A stretch of 64,000 nucleotides of DNA, taken from positions 620,001 through 684,000 of the forward strand of contig NZ_JBMEUF010000002.1 of the NCBI RefSeq assembly GCF_048820975.1. The letters run 5' to 3'. The notes beneath the pieces are model-generated. The model searched no databases. It worked only from the letters and a program-made list of their open reading frames with translations, and was not told the DNA's origin. Position numbers and translations under genes: made by a program. Each line of letters opens with the position of its first letter. Within the stretch, counting starts at the first letter, position 1. This DNA comes from Glaciecola sp048820975 (GTDB taxonomy: Bacteria; Pseudomonadota; Gammaproteobacteria; Enterobacterales; Alteromonadaceae). This document shows positions 53,617 through 62,613 of the stretch, in pieces.

Positions 53617-56559
53617 ATGAAACTAAAAAAATCGATTTTGGCTACCAGCATAGCGCTTGGATTTATAAGTACAGGTCATGCTCAAGAAGTCACAGAAGAT
53701 ACAAAGGCCGACGTAGAAGTTATTTCAGTAAAGGGAGTTAGAGGCTCTAGCATTCGTTCTATTTATAATAAAAGAAACGCGGCATCAGTTATAGAGTCCA
53801 TTTCAGCTGAAGACATCGGCAAACTCCCTGATATAACAATCGCTGATTCACTTCAGCGTGTAACCGGTGTCCAAATATCTCGTTCTGCTGGTGAAGGCGC
53901 CCAAGTAAATGTCCGTGGTTTATCTCAAGTTACCACCCTCTTAAATGGTGAACAATTCATTAGCGCTGGTTCAATTACTGGCCTACAACCGGATTATGGT
54001 GATGTACCCGCTGAATTATTGGGTGGCGTAGAGGTCTATAAATCCGCCGAATCAAAATTAATGTCTTCTGGAATCTCAGGTACCATAAATTTAAAGAGTC
54101 GTCGGCCCCTTGATCTTGAAGACGATGGGTTTACTGTCTTAGCTTCTGGAGAAGTCTCTAATGGAAACTACACCGAAGAAGATGGACAAAAAGCGGTTTT
54201 GTTCACTGGTTATAAAGGTGACGACTTTGGTGTAATAATCACTGCAACTCATTCAGATGCAACTTTAGCAAATTTCAGATACGGCATGATGAGTGATTAT
54301 GTTTATAGAAGCTTTAGAGAAGATCTGGACGGCGACGGCGAAATAGACGCATTTTTAGGTAATATTGATTATGGAATTACTAACAAAAAAGCAATGCGGG
54401 AACGAACTGGTGCGTCATTGTCATTCCAATACAATATTAGCGACGACCTTGAGTTTGTAGGTGATGTATTTTATACAGAGATGGAAAACAACGACTTGCT
54501 GAATGGTTTAGTCGTCGACAATGCGTGGTCTAAGTGGAGTAACTTTATCCAACCAATTGACTTAACTAGTCGTGGCAACGAAGGAAACGTTGATGAAGGA
54601 TACGAAGGAGAACAATACTTCACTACAAACTATTTTAATGTTCATGCACCTCGCGTAATGTCAAAAGGAGAAGCTGTATCTAGTGAACGTGACTCTTTAA
54701 ACGCAAACATACAATTTAACTTTATGTTGGGTGACCAATTTAGTGGTGCATTACGTTTTATACATGGCGAAGCTTATAGCCATACAACAAACAACTATGC
54801 CGATGCGTTTGTTACATCTGGCGCGCAACAAAATCTTTACAGTAAAGTTGATGGCGTGCAAGAAGTCGTAAATCCTGGAGGTTGGGGCCCGGAAGATATA
54901 GTTGTTGAAGTCGACATGCGTGGACAACACCCAACTATGGTATTCCCAGAAGGTTTTGGCAATGACTTGAGTCAATACGCTCTAGTGTCAACTTTTTCAG
55001 AACGAAATAGTGAAAATGAAGCCAAACTTGACGCTCTTCGATTCGATGGTAAATACGAATTTGAAGACTCATATGGATTCATCGATACTTTAGAGCTGGA
55101 ATTTGGAGCTCGTTATGCCAAACGAGAAGTTGAATCACTCGCATATGATTTGGCAGCGCCTTTCACTCGTAAACTAAATGATAATAGTGGTGAGATCGTA
55201 ACCGCTTACGCAAAATGGAAAGATGCTGGCCTATCAATTGATGGAGGTTCAGGTGACACCATTGGTCGTTATGTAGGGTATGAAGAGTTAGACTCTTTAG
55301 GGTACATAACTCAAGTTTCAGATTTCGGCCCTGCGTCAGACGGAAGTACCTTCTATTTTATTGATCCTCAAACCATGGCTAACGCCATGGAATTCCAAAA
55401 CGCAATCTACGATGGAAATGTAAGAGCTCCTAGGTGGTTTAGCTCATATAAAGTTGCAGAAACAAGCTCAACTTTCTACCTACAAACTAACTTTACTGGA
55501 GAAATAGGGTTACCATTTAGAGCAAACATTGGTGTTCAAGGTGTAGGTAGTGAAATTGATGTCACGAACTATGCAGGGGGAAATAGTGGTAATTCATATT
55601 TAGTCGTCGATGATATCAGATACAACTCCATAGCAGGAACACCAGGGCCTAGAACAGGCACGATTGTCACAACTAAACGAACAATGGACTTCCTACCAAG
55701 AGCGAACTTTACTTTTGATTTAAGTGACGACTTTGTTATGAGATTATCATACACCGAAAACCTAACACAACTTGATGCCAGTCGACTTGGACAAGGTGAA
55801 GAAGTAACAATGACCGCTTATGGAACTGAAGAGTTGCAAGGTGTTTTTCAGGCTCAGAGATTAACTCGCAACGGCTCTCCATTATTAGAACCATGGAAGT
55901 CAAAGAACTTAGATTTAAGCTTCGAATGGTACTTTAACGACGAAGGTATAATGAGTTTAGGCTTATACAAATTAGACATCGAAAGCTTCCCCACTACAGT
56001 AAACACGGAAGTTGAGGGTGTTGCGGATTCAGATGGTGTAATTCGTAACAACGGTATACCGGCAAACTATTGGGTTAATGGCGACGGTGCTGGCTTACAA
56101 GGGGTTGAAATTGGCTATAATCAAGCTTTCGACTTCTTACCCGGTGCGTGGAGTGGCTTAGGGTCAACGGTTAACTATACGTGGGCAGATGGCGAAGGAG
56201 GCTCAAGAGATTATTACGGTAAAGAACTGATCATGCCAGGTATATCTGAACACCAGTTTAACGCAATTCTGTGGTATCAATATGGCGATTTACAAGCTCG
56301 TATAGCATACAACTACCGTAGTGAACGATTCAACGGTACGATAGGAGCAGATGGTCACAACCTTGCTTACATGACAAGCCCTACAAAGTTCGTCGACATC
56401 TCGGTTAATTATCAGTTGACTGAAAATATCGAGCTTTACGCTCAAGGTCAAAATGTCACTGAGGAGTACGAAAGTACCTATATGCAATGGGCGGACGTGA
56501 CAACTAACCAAAATGTATTTGAATCAAGATACACACTTGGTATCCGTGCACGCTTTTAA
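53617..56559 (+). CDS. TonB-dependent receptor for manno-oligosaccharides
   Basis: 980 residues. Signal peptide ends near STGHAQ (residue 23). TonB-box-like VEVISVKG is followed by a plug (SISAEDIGKLPDITIADSLQRVTGVQI, VNVRGLSQVTTLLNGEQ). The barrel ends in the aromatic RYTLGIRARF. Typical length for Alteromonadales carbohydrate receptors. It carries substrate released by the GH26 lipoprotein; its message ends at a strong terminator before the GH gene at 56631, so the receptor is probably made in excess over what follows. Confidence 0.95.
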   Translation: MKLKKSILATSIALGFISTGHAQEVTEDTKADVEVISVKGVRGSSIRSIYNKRNAASVIESISAEDIGKLPDITIADSLQRVTGVQISRSAGEGAQVNVRGLSQVTTLLNGEQFISAGSITGLQPDYGDVPAELLGGVEVYKSAESKLMSSGISGTINLKSRRPLDLEDDGFTVLASGEVSNGNYTEEDGQKAVLFTGYKGDDFGVIITATHSDATLANFRYGMMSDYVYRSFREDLDGDGEIDAFLGNIDYGITNKKAMRERTGASLSFQYNISDDLEFVGDVFYTEMENNDLLNGLVVDNAWSKWSNFIQPIDLTSRGNEGNVDEGYEGEQYFTTNYFNVHAPRVMSKGEAVSSERDSLNANIQFNFMLGDQFSGALRFIHGEAYSHTTNNYADAFVTSGAQQNLYSKVDGVQEVVNPGGWGPEDIVVEVDMRGQHPTMVFPEGFGNDLSQYALVSTFSERNSENEAKLDALRFDGKYEFEDSYGFIDTLELEFGARYAKREVESLAYDLAAPFTRKLNDNSGEIVTAYAKWKDAGLSIDGGSGDTIGRYVGYEELDSLGYITQVSDFGPASDGSTFYFIDPQTMANAMEFQNAIYDGNVRAPRWFSSYKVAETSSTFYLQTNFTGEIGLPFRANIGVQGVGSEIDVTNYAGGNSGNSYLVVDDIRYNSIAGTPGPRTGTIVTTKRTMDFLPRANFTFDLSDDFVMRLSYTENLTQLDASRLGQGEEVTMTAYGTEELQGVFQAQRLTRNGSPLLEPWKSKNLDLSFEWYFNDEGIMSLGLYKLDIESFPTTVNTEVEGVADSDGVIRNNGIPANYWVNGDGAGLQGVEIGYNQAFDFLPGAWSGLGSTVNYTWADGEGGSRDYYGKELIMPGISEHQFNAILWYQYGDLQARIAYNYRSERFNGTIGADGHNLAYMTSPTKFVDISVNYQLTENIELYAQGQNVTEEYESTYMQWADVTTNQNVFESRYTLGIRARF

Positions 56560-56584
56560 TAGCAGCACTAAATAAAACTTAAGT

Positions 56585-56610
56585 GGCCCGGTCAAGTCCG
56601 GGCCTTTTTT
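56585..56610 (+). terminator. rho-independent terminator after TonB receptor
   Basis: GGCCCGG (56585-56591) pairs exactly with CCGGGCC (56598-56604) and is followed by six T. It lies between the receptor stop and the lipoprotein hydrolase start. Some read-through is needed if the hydrolase has no promoter of its own. Confidence 0.92.
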
Positions 56611-56630
56611 CATCAAGATACGTAACTATT

Positions 56631-58298
56631 ATGAAATATTATTTAACACTAATTGCCCTTTTAGTCGGATGCGGTGCCAACGAAGATTTAAAACCTGCAG
56701 ATGTACAATTGTTAATGAGTAACGAAAGTATAAGCCAATACAAGCCATTGGAATTAAGCACAGAATTTAAAGCGAGCTGGAAAGACCCATACAATTCCAA
56801 CGACGTAATGACTGACTTAAAAATAAAAACTCCAAGTGGTAAGTCTTTATTACTACCTGGGTACTTCCAATCTGGAACGCCAGGCGAAGCGTCTATATGG
56901 TCATTTAAACTAGCACCAAAAGAAATTGGAACATATACAGTTTCATCTATTGCCTATGATAATGGAAAATTAATCGGAGAATCTCAACCAACAACTTTTG
57001 TTTCTACAGCGTCTCAATCACAAGGCTTCATTGAGTCTAATAACATCTGGTCTTTTAAATACAGTAATGGTGAAGTGTTTAGAGGGATAGGTGAAAACTT
57101 TGGCTGGGAAGCTCGTGACCAAGACGATTCAAAATATTTCAAAGATCTTCATGAAGATAAACGGTTTAACTACGACACAATGTTACAAAAGTTAAGCGCG
57201 AACGGAGCGAATATATTCCGGACATGGATGATTTATTGGAATTTACCAATCGATTGGAATACGGTGAAAAATTCGGCTCGATATTCCGACAACAAAAAAC
57301 GATTTAATGACAGTGCCGTTACTCGAATGAACGAGCTAGTAAGCCTTACTGAACAATATAATATCAAAATGATATTGTCATTAGACAGTCACGCTGGTTT
57401 TGATGATTTCGCCTGGCCTTTTAACTCGTACAATAAAACGACCAATGGACCAGCTAAAGATCAAACCGACTTTTTTGTAAACCCTGAAGCAAAGCAACGT
57501 TATAAAGACAAACTTAGATTCATGGTTGCCAACTGGAGCTATAGCACAGGTATAGCTGCTTGGGAATTTTTCAACGAAGTGGACAATGTAATGTACAACG
57601 GCTACGACAGAAAAATAGATGACGATATTGTTGTAAACTGGCATGCCGAAATGAGCGAGTACTTATCTAAAATTGATGCACATGGTCACTTAATTACGAC
57701 CAGTATTTCACATAGGGATATTGAAGGATTGTTTGATTTGGAACACATAGATCTTAACCAATCCCACTTGTACAAAGTAACCGACCGAATTCCAGAAATC
57801 ATCAACAAATTTGTCTCAAACCATAACAAACCATATTTCGCCGGAGAATTTAGTGCAGAGTGGGACTGGAGTAAAAACTTCGATGAATTCAAAGGTAAAA
57901 TGATTTCCGATTTCAAGCGGGGCTTGTGGTACGGTCTATTCTCCCCTACCCCTGTTATGCCATTAAGTTGGTGGTGGGAATATTTTGACGAGCATGGGAC
58001 TGACACTTACTTTGCGAATGTACAAAAGATCAATCGTTTGATGTTAGAAGATGGCAGTCTAGCTAAAATCGAGTGGGCCCCTAACAGTAATGGGCTCTCA
58101 GAATTTGCAGTTCAAACGAAATCAAAAGTTTTTGTGTATGTGGTTAATACAACTGAAACCATTTTGTCTTGGAGCAATCTTTCTCAATTAAAGCTTTCGT
58201 CAGTGTATAACTGTGACACAGGCAAAATTGAAGTAGGCCATAATCAAAGCCTGAAGCTAAGCTCTGGTGAAAACTTCGTGCTAATTTTCGAGAAGTAA
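56631..58298 (+). CDS. clan GH-A hydrolase lipoprotein with DUF5060-like N-terminal domain
   Basis: 555 residues from ATG 56631; a longer frame from 56583 would begin in the terminator stem. Lipobox ALLVGC (Cys14). Residues about 25-125 form a beta domain like DUF5060 (EFKASWKDPYNSNDVMTDLKI, GTYTVSSIAYDNGKLIG). The barrel follows, with NIFRTWMIYWNLP, acid/base E316 (AAWEFFNEVD) and nucleophile E406 (YFAGEFSAEW). Clan A is clear; the exact family (GH5-related or unclassified) is not. With GH26 beside it, mannosidase or mannanase activity on imported oligosaccharides is likely. Confidence 0.82.
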   Translation: MKYYLTLIALLVGCGANEDLKPADVQLLMSNESISQYKPLELSTEFKASWKDPYNSNDVMTDLKIKTPSGKSLLLPGYFQSGTPGEASIWSFKLAPKEIGTYTVSSIAYDNGKLIGESQPTTFVSTASQSQGFIESNNIWSFKYSNGEVFRGIGENFGWEARDQDDSKYFKDLHEDKRFNYDTMLQKLSANGANIFRTWMIYWNLPIDWNTVKNSARYSDNKKRFNDSAVTRMNELVSLTEQYNIKMILSLDSHAGFDDFAWPFNSYNKTTNGPAKDQTDFFVNPEAKQRYKDKLRFMVANWSYSTGIAAWEFFNEVDNVMYNGYDRKIDDDIVVNWHAEMSEYLSKIDAHGHLITTSISHRDIEGLFDLEHIDLNQSHLYKVTDRIPEIINKFVSNHNKPYFAGEFSAEWDWSKNFDEFKGKMISDFKRGLWYGLFSPTPVMPLSWWWEYFDEHGTDTYFANVQKINRLMLEDGSLAKIEWAPNSNGLSEFAVQTKSKVFVYVVNTTETILSWSNLSQLKLSSVYNCDTGKIEVGHNQSLKLSSGENFVLIFEK

Positions 58299-58302
58299 TT
58301 CA

Positions 58303-58839
58303 ATGTTTAAGTATTGCCCCAATTGCGCAAGTGCTGGGATTGATTCGAACGATAACCATATGTGGCTCTGCAAAAATTGTGGTTTTGAATACTTTCATAA
58401 CGTGGCCGCTTCTGTCGCGGCCATCATTATTTCAGACAAAGAGGTTCTGTTTACTGTAAGAGAAAAACCTCCCATGAGAGATTATCTAGATCTTCCAGGT
58501 GGGTTTGTTGATCCCAAGGAATCTCTGGAAGATGCACTAAGCAGAGAAGTAAAAGAGGAGCTTGGATTGGAACTAACCAACTGGCAATTTTTTACGTCTT
58601 TCCCTAATACCTATCAATATAAAGACGTTACGTACAAAACCTGTGACTCTTTCTTCATTTGTCGGCTAAAGGATAAACCTGAGTTAACCATTGAGGTAAG
58701 TGAAATCCAGTCTTATGAGTGGATGGCACTCAATAAAGTGAACTTCGACCAAATTGGATTTTCATCGGTTAGACACGTTATTAAGCACTTAATAAGAGAA
58801 TCAGCATATTCTTTGAGCCTGATAACCAATACCGCATGA
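58303..58839 (+). CDS. NUDIX hydrolase with N-terminal zinc ribbon
   Basis: 178 residues. A zinc ribbon at the start (CPNC...CKNC, residues 5-28) resembles NudC-type fingers. The Nudix box reads GGFVDPKESLEDALSREVKEELGL (about 66-89) with all G-E-REVxEE positions. It cleaves a nucleoside diphosphate linked to another group; GDP-mannose or ADP-sugar activity would suit the PUL but is only a guess. It begins 4 bases after the hydrolase stop, hence coupled to it. Confidence 0.92.
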   Translation: MFKYCPNCASAGIDSNDNHMWLCKNCGFEYFHNVAASVAAIIISDKEVLFTVREKPPMRDYLDLPGGFVDPKESLEDALSREVKEELGLELTNWQFFTSFPNTYQYKDVTYKTCDSFFICRLKDKPELTIEVSEIQSYEWMALNKVNFDQIGFSSVRHVIKHLIRESAYSLSLITNTA

Positions 58840-59019
58840 CGCCGTTGTGTGATGTATTGTCTGCGTTTCCTGTTATGTCGAAGGTAGAATTCCAAAGAGC
58901 TTCCCGTGCTATGTTGCAGAGGCTATTTTTAACGGGCTGAGGAAACAAGCAACTAAAAAGCTATACATAGATAAAGGCTAGAGTATTAGTTGAAAAAATA
59001 ACAAGTGAAACCAACAAAA
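58840..59019. other. boundary region between mannan PUL and tRNA gene
   Basis: 180 bases with no convincing gene. One frame contains text like VEGRIPKSFPCYVAEAIFNGLRKQATKKL without a start, perhaps debris. I saw no direct repeat of the tRNA 3' end here. Confidence 0.35.
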
Positions 59020-59096
59020 TGGCGCTCCCGACGCGATTCGAACGCGTGACCTTCGGCTTCGGAGGCCGACACTCTATCCAGCTGAGCTACGGGAGC
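59020..59096 (-). tRNA. tRNA-Arg (anticodon CCG)
   Basis: The minus strand folds as a 77-base tRNA with encoded CCA. The acceptor is GCTCCCG pairing with CGGGAGC. The D-arm is GCTCAGCTGGATAGAGT, the anticodon loop CTCCGAA between TCGGC and GCCGA, and the T-loop GTTCGAATC. Anticodon CCG reads CGG codons. Confidence 0.97.
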
Positions 59097-59579
59097 ATTT
59101 TTGAGAATGCGGATGGTATCACAAAATTTATAAACGATGCTACGCGCTTCAACATTCAAGCACTAATCAAATAAAAATTAATTATTTGATACTTTACCTT
59201 AATACTTTCGTATAGTTTTATGACATAGTAAGCATACCTAACGATAAATTTACATAACTAAAATATAACGTTCTTTCGTTATTCTACGTGCATATTTTGG
59301 CATTAGTCATGCATTACTATTTTAGTATTATCAAAATGTGCCGTTATATTGTCAGTATATAAAAGTAGCTTTTTTATAGAATTTACAGTAAGCCTTTGTA
59401 AATATTAAAAATTAGTAAAAAAGTGTAATCACTAAATAACTGATGAAACCTAAAATGTAAACTTGCAGCTGCGCTTAAATACTTGAAAATATAGGTTTAA
59501 GCGTAAGTAGGAGTTGTTAAGCTATTTTATGTGGTTATAATCACACCAGTTTAACACCTTTAATTAGCAGGAGAATGTT
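59097..59579. other. AT-rich intergenic region
   Basis: 483 bases without an open frame of note. It should hold the tRNA promoter (minus) and the cytochrome promoter (plus), but I see no box strong enough to name. A small stem (TAACG...CGTTA around 59268-59281) is the only structure noticed. Confidence 0.4.
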
Positions 59580-59981
59580 GTGAAGGTAAAGGCATTTTTA
59601 GCAGTATTAGCTGCAAGTTGTTGTTTTATAGCGGGAAGTTTCGCTCAAGAGTCTAACGACGAATTAATTGAAAGAATCAAACCTGTTGGCTCGGTAAATG
59701 TTGCAGGCGCAGCACCCGCTGGCGCTGTTGCATCTGGTCCACGTACAGGTAAAGAAATATACGATGGCGCATGTACTGCGTGCCATGGTGTTGGTGTGCT
59801 TGGTGCGCCAAAGTTACAAAATGCCGCTGATTGGCAGCCTCGCTTAGATGAAAAAGGTTTCGATCAAGTGTGGAAAAATGCAATTAGTGGCATAAACGCG
59901 ATGCCGGCTATGGGTACATGCGGCGACTGTACCGAAGACGACATTAAAGCTGCTATTGAATATATGATAGAGGGTATTTAA
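59580..59981 (+). CDS. small cytochrome c (c5-like), periplasmic
   Basis: 133 residues. GTG start at 59580, preceded by AGGAGA; the ATG just before runs into a stop. Signal peptide ends near GSFAQ (residue 22). One haem site CTACH (about residue 64) and a distal Met in NAMPAMG, plus a second cysteine pair (CGDC) as in cytochrome c5. It is a periplasmic electron carrier. A Gly/Ala/Pro linker (NVAGAAPAGAVASGP) precedes the haem domain. Monocistronic. Confidence 0.93.
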   Translation: MKVKAFLAVLAASCCFIAGSFAQESNDELIERIKPVGSVNVAGAAPAGAVASGPRTGKEIYDGACTACHGVGVLGAPKLQNAADWQPRLDEKGFDQVWKNAISGINAMPAMGTCGDCTEDDIKAAIEYMIEGI

Positions 59982-60025
59982 ACCCTAATTCTCCTCTGTC
60001 ATCTTAAAATGGAACTGAGTTTTCT

Positions 60026-62611
60026 ATGGCAAAAGATGATTTAATTGGTGAACTATCAGAATCTGAACTGAGGGCGCTTGTCCCTCGGCTTCAGCATCTC
60101 ACTGATCGCTATAAACGCTCAGAGCAAATCCAAAAAGCCCTCTATCATATTAGCGAACTGTCTAGTTCTGTTAATAATTACGAAAACTTATTTTCTGAAA
60201 TCCACAACATTGTTGACGGCTTCATGCCCGCTGACAACTTTTTCGTTGCTTTTTACGAGCAGCAAGATGATAAAATTCAATTTGCTTATTTTGTTGATGA
60301 ACAAGATCAAGAAACCGTGCAAAGCTTGTCATATGAACAAATTAAGCACGGCATGACGGCGCATATTTTGCGCTCGGGTGAAAACTTAATTGCCACGAAA
60401 GAAAATTTTGACGAATTGAAGGAAAAACACGGCTTTAAAATTATAGGCTCTTTGCCAGTAGATTTTATGGGCGTTCCAATTCTGCGTGACAACAAAGTTA
60501 TTGGCGCTATGGTAGTGCAAAGTTATACCGATAGTATTCGTTACGACGCCGACGACCTTGAAATTTTGGTATTTATATCACAACATATTGTTACCGCCCG
60601 TGACCGCGTTATTCAACGTGATCTTACCGAAGCACTCATTGCCGATCGCACAGCAAAACTTGTTGAAGCCAACAAAACGCTAGAAGAGCAAATTAATGAA
60701 CGTAAGCGCATGGAAGGTTTGCAAAAAGCCTTATTCGAAATCTCAGAGCTATCTACAAATGTAGAAACTGACATGCTGGCGTTTTATGCGCAAATACACG
60801 ACATTCTAAAGCCCTTAATTGAAGCGAAAAACTGCTATATAGCTTTGCTTGATAAAGAAAACGAAAATTTATCATTTCCCTATTTTGTGGGAAGAAATGA
60901 AGACTCCCATGAAACACGCAAACTTACACGTGGTTTATCAGAGTACGTAATTCGTGCGGGTGAAGCTCAATTAATTGATAAAGATAAAATTAACATTCTA
61001 ATAGAACAAGGGGAAATTGGCCGCGAGTTTGCGTCTAGAATGATAGACAAGGGCAATTCTTGGATGGGCGCACCACTTATTGTAGATAGAAAAGTTAAAG
61101 GTATTATGGCAGTGCAAACTTACGGTGAAGGAAGTGACTACACCGAAGATGATTTAAACCTGCTTCGCTTTGTATCACGCCATATTGCTACGGCCATTCA
61201 AAGGCGTGATAGCGCGAGCAAGCTTGTTAAATACAATCAACAACTCACTGAGAAAGTACAAGAGCGTACCGCTGAATTAAATAAGTCGAATTTGTCTTTA
61301 AAACGCCAAATTGAACAGCGTAAAGAAATTGAATTAAAGCTTATTTATGATGCGCATCATGATGGCTTAACCAACTTACCCAATCGCGTTATGTTTAATA
61401 CTCGCCTTGAATTAGCCATTGCTAGTAAGAAACGCTATACCGAACATAACTTTGCACTTTTATTTATTGATTTAGATAGATTTAAAACCATCAATGACAC
61501 CTTAGGCCATCATTCGGGCGACTTATTTTTAATTGAAGTGGCAAACCGAATAACCGCCTGTAAACGCAGCCATGATTTATTAGCCCGTTTAGGTGGTGAT
61601 GAATTTGTGGTACTACTTGATAATTTTCAAAGTTTAGATGACGCCGAAACCATTGCTCGCCGTATTGTTGAATCTATTAGCATGCCGTTTCAAGTTGAAG
61701 ATCACGAAGTGTTTTCAGGAGCAAGTGTTGGCATTGCCAATATCGATGAAAGCTACAACAATGCTGATGAAGTATTACGCGATGCTGACGCAGCCATGTA
61801 TCAGGCTAAAAGCTTGGGCAGAAACAGATATGTGATGTTTGACGTGTCAATGCGCCATCATTTAATCAATAAGATAAACGATGAACACACTTTCAGAAAA
61901 GCGTACAAAGCAGGTGAGTTTCAATATTCGCTTACCCCTGTTGTAAGCCTGGTAGACCAAAGTTGTTTGTATAGCGAATGCCAAGTGCACTGGCCATCTA
62001 ATGAAGATGGATTTGTACCTGCGACCTTCTGGGGCCTTGCGGATAAAAGCGGTCTCAACTTTGCGATTAATGCTGATTTATTAAAAACCACCTTTAATGT
62101 TCTGGAAAATTGGCAGCTTACGCAAGAACACAAGAACAATAAAATTGGCGTAAGCGTTTGCATAGAATATCTGCTGCACAAAGATTCTTTCGCAGAGCTT
62201 GTTAAGAATATTGAAGCTAATCCATGGGTGAGCGAACGTTTAATTCTGTTGGTTTCAGAGCGCGATTTAATTCGCTTTGCAAAATATATCAGCACTATCT
62301 TACTTCCCCTGAAAAAGCTTGGTATAACGCTAGTGTTAAACAATTTTGCTAGCCAATCAGCATCTCTTAATCACTTGTTTAATTATGATTTTGACTACAT
62401 CCGTTTAGACGCACAACTGATAAATAAATTCAGTCTGTCAGATAGGTCTTATCTTCTTGCTAAATCTATAATAAACATAGCTAACGATATAGGAGTAGGT
62501 GTAATTGCCCATGATGTTCAAGATGAAAAGATCGTTGAGGGCTTAACTGAAATTGGTTGTCATTTTGCGCAAGGGCACTACGTTAATACGAAAAAGGCGC
62601 TAATAGCATAG
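60026..62611 (+). CDS. GAF-GAF-GGDEF protein with degenerate EAL domain
   Basis: 861 residues, cytoplasmic. Two GAF domains (about 30-200 and 235-400) are each followed by a coiled coil (EANKTLEEQINERKRME; KVQERTAELNKSNLSLKRQIEQRKE). GGDEF domain about 430-600 has intact GGDEF at 523-527 and an RxxD inhibitory site five residues before (RSHD). The last 250 residues align in layout with EAL domains, but the catalytic EAL is replaced (SECQVHW) and other metal ligands are absent. It is thus a likely diguanylate cyclase with a non-catalytic, perhaps c-di-GMP-binding tail. Convergent with rep, 2 bases apart. Confidence 0.92.
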   Translation: MAKDDLIGELSESELRALVPRLQHLTDRYKRSEQIQKALYHISELSSSVNNYENLFSEIHNIVDGFMPADNFFVAFYEQQDDKIQFAYFVDEQDQETVQSLSYEQIKHGMTAHILRSGENLIATKENFDELKEKHGFKIIGSLPVDFMGVPILRDNKVIGAMVVQSYTDSIRYDADDLEILVFISQHIVTARDRVIQRDLTEALIADRTAKLVEANKTLEEQINERKRMEGLQKALFEISELSTNVETDMLAFYAQIHDILKPLIEAKNCYIALLDKENENLSFPYFVGRNEDSHETRKLTRGLSEYVIRAGEAQLIDKDKINILIEQGEIGREFASRMIDKGNSWMGAPLIVDRKVKGIMAVQTYGEGSDYTEDDLNLLRFVSRHIATAIQRRDSASKLVKYNQQLTEKVQERTAELNKSNLSLKRQIEQRKEIELKLIYDAHHDGLTNLPNRVMFNTRLELAIASKKRYTEHNFALLFIDLDRFKTINDTLGHHSGDLFLIEVANRITACKRSHDLLARLGGDEFVVLLDNFQSLDDAETIARRIVESISMPFQVEDHEVFSGASVGIANIDESYNNADEVLRDADAAMYQAKSLGRNRYVMFDVSMRHHLINKINDEHTFRKAYKAGEFQYSLTPVVSLVDQSCLYSECQVHWPSNEDGFVPATFWGLADKSGLNFAINADLLKTTFNVLENWQLTQEHKNNKIGVSVCIEYLLHKDSFAELVKNIEANPWVSERLILLVSERDLIRFAKYISTILLPLKKLGITLVLNNFASQSASLNHLFNYDFDYIRLDAQLINKFSLSDRSYLLAKSIINIANDIGVGVIAHDVQDEKIVEGLTEIGCHFAQGHYVNTKKALIA

Positions 62612-62613
62612 CG

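Noticed and set aside
58713..58895. 60-codon minus frame over the NUDIX 3' end
   Set aside because: Antisense shadow of a clear NUDIX gene.
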